In this document: positions 6,979-11,793 of the stretch, piece after piece
Layout of the letters: each line of letters opens with the position of its first letter
Position numbering within the stretch: position 1 is the first letter of the stretch
Assembly: GCA_003550945.1 (NCBI GenBank)
Contig: PULL01000186.1
Span: 1-11,793, forward strand
Direction of reading: 5' to 3'
Source: Thioalkalivibrio sp.
Lineage (GTDB): Bacteria > Pseudomonadota > Gammaproteobacteria > Ectothiorhodospirales > Ectothiorhodospiraceae
DNA: 11,793 nt
Translations under genes and position numbers: made by a program
Notes under the pieces: model-generated
Told to the model about the DNA's origin: nothing
What the model saw: the letters and a program-made list of their open reading frames with translations, nothing else
The model's database searches: none

Positions 6979-7770
6979 CTACCGCCGGGGAAGATAACGC
7001 GTCGGATCGACAGGCGCACCGTCGAGCCGGATTTCAAAGTGCAGCATGGGACGTTCCGCCCCGGAATCACCCAGACGGGCGATTCGTTCACCGGCGCGCA
7101 CGGTCTGGCCTTCGCGCACCAGCAACTCCTCGTTGTGCCCGTATGCGCTGATGAAACGGGCATCGTGTTTGATGATGATAAGCCGGCCATAACCCACCAG
7201 TCCACTTCCGGCATATACCACCTCACCACTGGAGGCAGCGCGAACCTCATCGCCCCGCTGCCCGGCGATGGCGATCCCCCGGCGGGTCATCGCGCTGTTG
7301 CTGAAGCCGCGTATCACGGGCCCGTCGGTGGGCCACTGCCACTGCGGCGGGCCCGACGCGGCCGCCGGCCCCGGGCTGGGCGCAGGCCGCGGGGCTGGCG
7401 CCGACGCAACCGGCGGACTCGGCGCGGGTCGTGCGGGGGCAGGCTGCGCGGGCGCCGGCCGGGGCGACGGGGCCGAAGCGGCCCGCGCCGTGCTGCCAGA
7501 GATCGGCGCCGCGCCGGCAAGCCGAATGCGCTGCCCCGGGTAGATCAGATAAGGCGGCCCGATCCCGTTTCGCCTCGCCACGTCCCGCCAGTCCAGCCCG
7601 TGCCGCGTTGCAATCCGGTACAGCGTCTCATCGCGGCGCACCACGTGGGTGCCCGGAATGCTGGCCGGGGTCATTGCGGCCGGGGTGCCCGGCGCGCGCG
7701 TCGCGCAGCCCGAGGACAAGGCCGTCGCAAACCCGAGCATGATCCAGAAGAGGAGCTGTACCGGGCGCAT
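6979..7770 (-). CDS. nlpD: NlpD-type LysM/LytM lipoprotein, amidase activator
   Basis: NlpD is an outer-membrane lipoprotein that activates the amidase AmiC during septal peptidoglycan splitting. The 263-aa product has a lipoprotein signal peptide (1-21, probable lipidated Cys22 in ALSSGC, an imperfect lipobox with Ser at -3). It is followed by a LysM domain (about 42-84), a Pro/Ala-rich linker (about 95-142) and a LytM/M23 domain (about 147-260). The first zinc ligands of active M23 peptidases are missing: the HxxxD position reads RRGIAIA. Only the LHFEIR segment (243-248) is kept, so the domain is a non-enzymatic activator like E. coli NlpD. The frame is open 37 codons further up, but the signal peptide and the TGATG junction with yqaA (1-base overlap) fix ATG 7770. 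It lies upstream of rpoS, as in E. coli. Confidence 0.93.
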   Translation of the reverse strand: MRPVQLLFWIMLGFATALSSGCATRAPGTPAAMTPASIPGTHVVRRDETLYRIATRHGLDWRDVARRNGIGPPYLIYPGQRIRLAGAAPISGSTARAASAPSPRPAPAQPAPARPAPSPPVASAPAPRPAPSPGPAAASGPPQWQWPTDGPVIRGFSNSAMTRRGIAIAGQRGDEVRAASSGEVVYAGSGLVGYGRLIIIKHDARFISAYGHNEELLVREGQTVRAGERIARLGDSGAERPMLHFEIRLDGAPVDPTRYLPRR

Positions 7771-8354
7771 CAGTCCATGAGGGTGAAGATGACGATGGCG
7801 GCTGCCAACACAAAGACCGACAGCCAGCCCAAGCGTTCCATATATGGTCGCAGATGCCGGTCCGCCTGCGGTCCCAGCCACGCCATCAGCAGCGCCACGG
7901 CAAAGAAGCGCGCACCGCGGCCCAGCAGCGACGCAATCACGAAGGGCAGCAGCGGCATCGCCAGCGCGCCGGCCGTCACGGTAAACAGCTTGTAGGGAAT
8001 GGGCGAGAACCCGGCAATCAGCACCACCCAGACGCCCCAGACCGCGAACCAGTCCTTCGCCAACTCAAGGTTCTCGCCATGTCCCATCTCGATGATCCAC
8101 GGCGAAACCAGTTCGAATGCGAGCGCGCCGATCACGTAGCCCAGGATCCCGCCCAGCACCGAGAACAGCGTCGTGACCCAGGCCAGCCGGAGCGCTTCGC
8201 GCGGCCTCGCTGCGGCCATCGGCGCCAGCATCACGTCGGGCGGAACCGGAAAGAACGACGACTCGGCGAAAGACAGGCCCGCCAGGTAGCGGGAGGCGTG
8301 ACGATGGCGCGACCACGCCATCACCCGGTCGTAAAGCGGCTCGAAGATCCTCAA
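7770..8354 (-). CDS. yqaA: YqaA family inner-membrane protein (VTT/DedA-like)
   Basis: This 194-aa polytopic membrane protein has the VTT (SNARE-associated/DedA-like) layout. A re-entrant-type segment with FFPVPPD (34-40) is followed by hydrophobic stretches at about 56-82, 104-131, 133-160 and 175-192. The glycine-rich GGILGYVIG (68-76) and the GFSPIPYKLFTVTAGA motif (115-130) are typical. DedA relatives are linked to lipid-carrier flipping and envelope homeostasis; the specific role of YqaA is not established. The start is TTG 8354, which overlaps the pcm stop as TTGA, so translation is probably coupled. A G-rich stretch upstream is only a weak ribosome site. The next Met (codon 12) lacks one. 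The stop shares one base with the nlpD start. Confidence 0.88.
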   Translation of the reverse strand: MRIFEPLYDRVMAWSRHRHASRYLAGLSFAESSFFPVPPDVMLAPMAAARPREALRLAWVTTLFSVLGGILGYVIGALAFELVSPWIIEMGHGENLELAKDWFAVWGVWVVLIAGFSPIPYKLFTVTAGALAMPLLPFVIASLLGRGARFFAVALLMAWLGPQADRHLRPYMERLGWLSVFVLAAAIVIFTLMD

Positions 8355-9022
8355 TGTTCCGCCCCCGACAGCATCGGGACGAAACAGACCGTGTCGAGCA
8401 GGTCGCGCACGAAGGCCTCGGCGGTGTGCGTGTAGCGCACCAGCTGCTGTCGCCCGTCAACACCTTCGACCGGCGCGACCAGCCTGCCTCCCGGTGCCAG
8501 CTGCGTCAGCAGCTCGTGCGGCACCTCGCGCGGAGCGGCAGTCAGCAGGATTCCGTCAAACGGCGCCCTGGCAGGCCATCCCTGCGCCCCGTCGCCGTGG
8601 AGCAGGCTGACGTTGTTGATCCTGAGCCGGGTCAGCAGTTCACGCGCGGAACGGCTCAGCGCTCGGATGCGCTCCACCGAATAGACCCGATCCACCAGGT
8701 GTGCCAGCACCGCCGCCTGGTACCCGGACCCGGTCCCGACCTCCAGCACCGTGTGCACCGGACTCCCCTCGAGCAGCGCCTCGGTCATGCGCGCGACAAT
8801 GAAGGGCTGCGACACCGTCTGCTTGTATCCGATCGGGAGCGCGATGTTCTCGTAGGCGCGATGGACCAGCGCCTCTTCGACGAACAGGTGCCGGGGAACC
8901 TGACGGACCGCCTCCAGCACCGCCGCGTTGCGGATGCCGAGTTCCGCCAACTGCTTGACCATCCGGTCGCGCGCACGCTGGGAGGTCAGGCCCGCCCCGA
9001 GGATGTCAATCGCCACCGACAT
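8351..9022 (-). CDS. pcm: Protein-L-isoaspartate O-methyltransferase
   Basis: This SAM-dependent enzyme methylates isoaspartyl residues so damaged proteins can revert to normal aspartate; it matters in stationary phase. The 223-aa product shows the N-terminal family signature KQTVSQPFIVARMTE (67-81) with Ser71 at the position of E. coli Ser59, SAM motif I VLEVGTGSGYQ (92-102), VYSVER (113-118) and the LAPGGRLVAPV strand-turn (175-185). Length is a little above the usual 208 aa because of a short N-terminal extension. The start ATG 9022 lies inside surE (17-bp overlap) with GGAGG only 3 nt away. The in-frame GTG at 9016 has better spacing (9 nt) and could be the true start. The stop overlaps the yqaA start. 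Confidence 0.95.
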   Translation of the reverse strand: MSVAIDILGAGLTSQRARDRMVKQLAELGIRNAAVLEAVRQVPRHLFVEEALVHRAYENIALPIGYKQTVSQPFIVARMTEALLEGSPVHTVLEVGTGSGYQAAVLAHLVDRVYSVERIRALSRSARELLTRLRINNVSLLHGDGAQGWPARAPFDGILLTAAPREVPHELLTQLAPGGRLVAPVEGVDGRQQLVRYTHTAEAFVRDLLDTVCFVPMLSGAEH

Positions 9023-9764
9023 CGCCCTCCAGCCAACGGCCCACGGTATCGATCGCCTCGAACTGGGTCAGGTCCACCTGGATCGGTGTGACCGATACGA
9101 AGCCATCGCGCACCGCGAAGAAATCCGTACCCGGACCCGCGTCCTGCTCGGGCCCGGCCGGCCCGACCCAGTAGATCGGGCGCCCGCGCGGGTCGGCCGC
9201 CTTCACCACCGGCTCGGACTTGTGGCGGTGCCCGAGTCGGGTCGCCTGGACGCCCTTGATCTGATCGAAGGGCAGATCCGGGACATTCACGTTCAGAATG
9301 GTCGCGGCCGGCAACGGCACCCGGTGCAGCCGGTCGAGCAGGTTCAGCACCACCTGTGCCGCGGCGTCATAGTGCTGCATCCGCGGGCCGACCAACGACA
9401 CAGCGATCGCGGGGAGCCCGAGGAAACGTCCCTCCATCGCCGCGGCGACCGTCCCCGAATACAGCACGTCGTCACCCATGTTGGCCCCGGCATTGATGCC
9501 GGAGATGACCAGATCCGGTTCACGCTCGAGCAATCCGGTGATCGCCAGGTGCACACAGTCGGTGGGGGTACCGTCGACACCGATGTCTCCGTTCTCCAGG
9601 TGCTGGGCACGCAGCGGGTGCACCAGCGTCAGGCTGTTGCTCGCGCCGCTGCGGTCGCGGTCCGGCGCCACCAGTTGCACCTCCGCCACGCCGCGCAGGT
9701 GCCGCGCCAGGCACTGGATGCCGGGCGCGTGGATGCCGTCATCATTGCTGACCAGGATACGCAT
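9006..9764 (-). CDS. surE: 5'/3'-nucleotidase SurE
   Basis: This metal-dependent phosphatase acts on 5' and 3' nucleoside monophosphates and short polyphosphates. The 252-aa product starts MRILVSNDDG with the metal ligands Asp8 and Asp9, followed by Ser39 in DRSGASNS and Asn91 in SGINAGANMGDD, which is the full ligand set. VLYSGTVAAAMEG (100-112) and the closing DTQ-like segment SVTPIQVDLT are also typical. ATG 9764 is the first Met and matches the universal N-terminus, but no clear Shine-Dalgarno precedes it. It is the first gene of the survival cluster and overlaps pcm by 17 bp. In E. coli truD lies directly upstream; here an Smr-domain gene is divergent instead. Confidence 0.96.
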   Translation of the reverse strand: MRILVSNDDGIHAPGIQCLARHLRGVAEVQLVAPDRDRSGASNSLTLVHPLRAQHLENGDIGVDGTPTDCVHLAITGLLEREPDLVISGINAGANMGDDVLYSGTVAAAMEGRFLGLPAIAVSLVGPRMQHYDAAAQVVLNLLDRLHRVPLPAATILNVNVPDLPFDQIKGVQATRLGHRHKSEPVVKAADPRGRPIYWVGPAGPEQDAGPGTDFFAVRDGFVSVTPIQVDLTQFEAIDTVGRWLEGDVGGD

Positions 9765-9792
9765 GGGCGAACAAATGCAGGATGGAGCCGCC

Positions 9793-9801
9793 TAATATAC
9801 T
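9793..9801. promoter_or_regulatory. Possible shared -10 region for surE and the Smr gene
   Basis: The 143-bp gap between the divergent starts of surE (9764) and the Smr gene (9908) is GC-rich except for TAATATACT at 9793-9801. On the plus strand it offers TATACT (9796-9801), and on the minus strand TATATT (9799-9794), each close to a sigma-70 -10 element. Neither has a good -35 at 16-18 bp: the plus side has an AAATGC-like and the minus side an AGTGCG hexamer. The call rests on the -10 match, the position and the lack of other candidates. Confidence 0.3.
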
Positions 9802-9907
9802 GGAAACGATCGGCTGCGCACTGAATCCGGCGCGACAGGCGGGGCGGTCCCGGCGCCAACCGGTCGGATCCGCGCCGCAAGCCCACCCCACTGCGACGGG
9901 ACAGCGG

Positions 9908-10459
9908 ATGAAATCGGACGAAGACCCCAACGACATCGGACATTTCCTGCGCGCGATCGGCGAGGTTCGGCGCCTGGAGCACGATCGCGCTGATGTCCGC
10001 CCCCCCGCCCCCGCCGCGCGGGCGGCGAAACGGCGCGAGGACGAAGCGGCCGTGCTGCGCGATCTCCTCAGCGACCCGGTCAATGCCACCGACCTGCAAC
10101 CGGGAGACGAACTGCGTTTCGTCCGCCCCGGCGTCAGCCGCCGGGTTTTCCGCAACCTGAAACGCGGCCAGTACCGGGTGCAGGAAGAACTGGACCTGCA
10201 CGGTCTCTTCGCCGGCGAGGCGCGCAGGACCGTTGCCGGGTTCCTCTCCGACGCGCGCGCGGCCGGTCACCTGTGCGTGCGGGTCGTCCACGGCAAGGGC
10301 CTGCGGTCGCGGCAACAGGGACCGGTTCTCAAGGGCCTGCTGGATCACTGGCTTCGGCAACGCGACGACGTACTCGCGTTCTGCTCCGCGCCACCGGCCG
10401 ACGGCGGAACCGGGGCAGTCTACGTGCTCCTGCGTCGTGCGGCGGCACGCAAGCCCTGA
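9908..10459 (+). CDS. Smr-domain protein (SmrA/SmrB-like)
   Basis: This 183-aa protein has a charged N-terminus, a linker region DLQPGDELRFVRPGVSRRVFRNLKRG matching the segment before the Smr domain in gammaproteobacterial Smr proteins, and a C-terminal Smr domain (about 93-176). Both Smr signature motifs are present, LDLHG (95-99) and HGKG (128-131), and the end GGTGAVYVLLRR (166-177) is closest to SmrA (YdaL). Smr domains bind or cut nucleic acid; E. coli SmrB cleaves mRNA at collided ribosomes, but SmrA's function is not settled. Keeping LDLHG means an active nuclease is possible. The frame is open back to ATG 9782, but that start would include the AT-rich promoter-like patch. ATG 9908 is preferred because family alignment begins there, with a weak GGGA/AGCGG ahead. 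It is divergent from surE. Confidence 0.85.
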   Translation: MKSDEDPNDIGHFLRAIGEVRRLEHDRADVRPPAPAARAAKRREDEAAVLRDLLSDPVNATDLQPGDELRFVRPGVSRRVFRNLKRGQYRVQEELDLHGLFAGEARRTVAGFLSDARAAGHLCVRVVHGKGLRSRQQGPVLKGLLDHWLRQRDDVLAFCSAPPADGGTGAVYVLLRRAAARKP

Positions 10460-10685
10460 GTTCCAGCTGCCCGGCTGCGCCCGCCCGGACCCGGGATGGA
10501 CCGGGTAGCCCAGGGACATTGCAGTCCCGCAAGCTTCGCCGTAGTGTAATGGGTTCGCGGCATCCAATGCGGGTCGCGTAATCAGTGATACCGCCCGCCG
10601 CGCTTGCAAACCGGCTATTTCCGATGCAGTATTTGTACAACCACTGTACAAGCTGGCAGCACGACACCAGATGAGAGGCAACACG
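10460..10685. other. Intergenic region between the Smr and haem-protein genes
   Basis: No gene is seen in these 226 bp. It holds a hairpin with 6-bp arms ACCCGG/CCGGGT (10489-10506) and a 5-bp hairpin GGGAC/GTCCC (10513-10528). Both lack a T tract, so they are poor rho-independent terminators for the Smr gene. A TGTAAT (10545-10550) matches the sigma-70 -10 at 5 of 6 but has no good -35. A TTGCAA (10604-10609) stands 17 bp before CAGTAT (10627-10632), and could be a weak promoter overlapping the operator-like repeat annotated separately. A stretch near 10540 resembles a tRNA D-arm but does not fold as a tRNA. Confidence 0.5.
10633..10651. promoter_or_regulatory. Inverted repeat, operator-like, before the haem-protein gene
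   Basis: Perfect 7-bp arms TTGTACA and TGTACAA flank a 5-bp spacer (ACCAC), a 19-bp dyad centred about 44 bp before the ATG at 10686. The site is AT-richer than its surroundings and sits where a repressor would block a promoter using TTGCAA at 10604. The GTAC-N7-GTAC core is typical of a dimeric helix-turn-helix regulator; the regulator is unknown. A hairpin in the leader is the alternative reading, but no T tract follows. Confidence 0.5.
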
Positions 10686-11252
10686 ATGAACAGATGGAAG
10701 TGGATTCCCGTTGCATTTGCTCTCGCCGCCGTTGCTCCGGCGCAGGCCGACCCGGTCGAAGAGCGCATTGCGGCGAGCCAGGCCGCGATCCAGACGTTTG
10801 CGTCGACACTGCAGGGCCACCTGATGGAAGCCATGCAGGAAGGTGGGCCCACCAAGGCGATTGACGTTTGCCGTCAGAGCGCCCCCGAAATCGCCGCAGA
10901 TCTCTCCGCGGAAACGGGGTGGAGCATCGGGCGCACGAGCCTGAAGCTGCGCAACCCCGACAACGCGCCCGACGAGTGGGAGCGCGCCGTGCTCGAGGAG
11001 TTCGATGCACGCCGCGCGGAGGGCGTACCGGCAGCCGAACTGTCGCGATATGAAATCGTCGAGGATGGCGACGAGCGGATGTTCCGGTTCATGCGGGCGA
11101 TTCCGACCGCCGGACTCTGCCTGACCTGCCACGGCACGCAACTGAGCGGCGAGATCCAGCACGCCCTGGAACGGTTCTATCCCGAAGATCAGGCCACCGG
11201 CTACGCCGACGGCGACGTGCGTGGCGCTTTCACGATTATCCAGCGCATGTAG
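10686..11252 (+). CDS. Secreted Tll0287/DUF3365-type c-haem protein
   Basis: This 188-aa protein starts with a Sec signal peptide (about 1-21, cleavage likely after AQA) and continues as a single DUF3365/Tll0287-like domain. The haem-attachment motif CLTCH is at 145-149 (Cys145, Cys148, His149) near the C-terminus. The family's early cysteine, Cys62 in DVCRQSAPEIA, is also present. In the Tll0287 structure the haem iron is, as I recall, held by such a cysteine and the CxxCH histidine; that ligation is inferred here. The fold is PAS-like, and the domain often serves as the sensor part of signalling proteins. Here it stands alone, so it may be a periplasmic redox or gas-responsive protein. ATG 10686 is chosen over the in-frame ATG 10671 because AGAGG lies 8 nt before it. 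A strong terminator follows. Confidence 0.9.
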   Translation: MNRWKWIPVAFALAAVAPAQADPVEERIAASQAAIQTFASTLQGHLMEAMQEGGPTKAIDVCRQSAPEIAADLSAETGWSIGRTSLKLRNPDNAPDEWERAVLEEFDARRAEGVPAAELSRYEIVEDGDERMFRFMRAIPTAGLCLTCHGTQLSGEIQHALERFYPEDQATGYADGDVRGAFTIIQRM

Positions 11253-11277
11253 CCGCGCCTCACGCCGTACCCCCCGG

Positions 11278-11311
11278 AAGGGCCGCGCACGCCGCGGCCC
11301 TTTTCTTTTTT
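11278..11311 (+). terminator. Rho-independent terminator after the haem-protein gene
   Basis: A 10-bp perfect stem, AAGGGCCGCG (11278-11287) with CGCGGCCCTT (11293-11302), closes a 5-nt loop (CACGC) and runs into a T-rich tract to 11311, broken by one C. It lies 25 bp after the stop at 11252. The A-rich left flank is too short for it to work well on the other strand. It separates the haem-protein gene from the LOV gene, so the latter needs its own promoter. Confidence 0.93.
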
Positions 11312-11381
11312 CACCAACGCGAGAACGCTTCCGCGCCGAATGCCTGTGCTACATTGCACACCTGAACCACCACCCTCGATT

Positions 11382-11398
11382 CCGGGCCCAGGGCCCGG
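11382..11398. promoter_or_regulatory. Perfect 17-bp palindrome before the LOV gene
   Basis: The bases CCGGGCCC A GGGCCCGG form 8-bp arms around a single base, ending 13 bp before the ATG at 11412. In RNA this would fold into a very stable hairpin directly beside the ribosome-binding region, where no good Shine-Dalgarno is seen. In DNA it could be an operator. A weak -10-like TACATT (11350-11355, with TG two bases ahead) may be the promoter, which would place the palindrome in the leader. Confidence 0.5.
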
Positions 11399-11411
11399 CA
11401 AAAGCCCGAAC

Positions 11412-11793
11412 ATGACCCGATCCATCGACGCTGAACTCCTCGCCCTCGCCGTCGACGCCTCCAACGATGGCATCGTGATTGCAGAGCAGGAGGGCCACGA
11501 CAACATCCTGATCTACGTCAATCGCGCCTTCGAAGAACTGACCGGGTACACCGCCGACGAGATCCTGTACCGGGACTGCCGCTTTCTGCAGGGGGACGAC
11601 ACCGACCAGGAGGGCGTGCGGCAGATCCGTACCGCGCTGGACGAAGGGCAGCCCTGTCGCGTGGTGCTGAGAAACTACCGCAAGGACGGATCCCTGTTCT
11701 GGAACGAGCTGTCGATCACGCCGGTGTACAACGACGACGACCAGCTCACCTACTACATCGGCATCCAGAAGGACATCACCGACCGGGTCGAGG
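11412..11793 (+). CDS. Short LOV-domain blue-light photoreceptor (3' end outside window)
   Basis: The gene is cut by the window edge after 127 codons with no stop. It encodes a PAS/LOV flavin domain starting almost at the N-terminus. The photoactive cysteine is Cys56 in YRDCRFLQGDD (53-63). FMN contacts expected for LOV domains are present: Asn88 in LRNYRKDG, Asn98 in FWNELSITPV and Gln119 in GIQKDIT. The canonical Asn before the cysteine is Asp55, as in the Pseudomonas putida SB1-LOV protein, which the whole stretch resembles closely (DASNDGIV, ILIYVN, YRKDGS, FWNELSITPV). Light would form a flavin-cysteine adduct and change dimer contacts. Whether this is a stand-alone short LOV or the sensor of a longer protein (kinase, GGDEF) cannot be seen. 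The start ATG 11412 lacks a clear Shine-Dalgarno. Confidence 0.93.
   Translation, partial: MTRSIDAELLALAVDASNDGIVIAEQEGHDNILIYVNRAFEELTGYTADEILYRDCRFLQGDDTDQEGVRQIRTALDEGQPCRVVLRNYRKDGSLFWNELSITPVYNDDDQLTYYIGIQKDITDRVE

Noticed and set aside
7314..7520. Pro/Ala-rich stretch as a genuine DNA repeat array
   Set aside because: It encodes the NlpD linker; the repetition is at amino-acid level and no regular nucleotide unit is seen.
10489..10528. Two short hairpins after the Smr gene as a terminator
   Set aside because: Stems are 6 and 5 bp and neither is followed by a T tract; noted only in the intergenic entry.
10535..10580. tRNA-like stretch (D-arm-like GTAGTGTAATGGG)
   Set aside because: No acceptor stem, anticodon arm or TPsiC loop can be paired around it.
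9629..10855. Minus-strand open frame of 408 codons crossing surE, the Smr gene and the haem-protein start
   Set aside because: It overlaps three well-supported genes and two regulatory gaps and its translation matches nothing recognisable.

Overview
The window reads as core chromosome of a high-GC gammaproteobacterium. The evidence is a RpoS-type sigma factor preceded by nlpD, the surE-pcm-yqaA-nlpD-rpoS order, an alaC-hom-thrC operon and a short LOV protein closely resembling the Pseudomonas putida short LOV family. A sulfur-oxidising or halo-alkaliphilic Ectothiorhodospiraceae-like host (Thioalkalivibrio type) would fit, but that placement is inference from gene order and composition. No phage, transposon, CRISPR array, rRNA or tRNA is visible, and coding density is high.

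Left (1-1422): a PAS/AAA+/Fis-type regulator of the sigma-54 activator family on the plus strand. Tandem TGTTGCAACA-type sites spaced two helical turns apart sit at its start. Several residues needed to activate sigma-54 RNA polymerase are substituted, although the Walker motifs are intact. Centre-left (1515-5390, minus strand): a three-gene amino-acid operon, alaC then hom then thrC. It is read from a strong sigma-70 promoter and runs from aspartate semialdehyde to threonine, with an alanine aminotransferase at its head. The threonine synthase carries an unusual cysteine-containing insertion.

Centre (5513-9764): a small Mth938/DUF498-domain protein on the plus strand converges on the stationary-phase survival cluster, which runs on the minus strand as surE, pcm, yqaA, nlpD, rpoS. 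The first four genes overlap one another, which suggests chained translation. They link nucleotide clean-up, protein repair, a membrane protein and a cell-division amidase activator to the general-stress sigma factor.

Right (9908-11793, plus strand): an Smr-domain protein divergent from surE, a secreted Tll0287/DUF3365-type c-haem protein behind an operator-like inverted repeat, a strong rho-independent terminator, and the start of a LOV blue-light photoreceptor cut by the window edge. A perfect 17-bp palindrome lies just in front of the LOV start codon. The most interesting items are the degenerate sigma-54 activator with its tandem sites, the cysteine insertion in ThrC, and the adjacent haem and flavin sensors with palindromic control regions.
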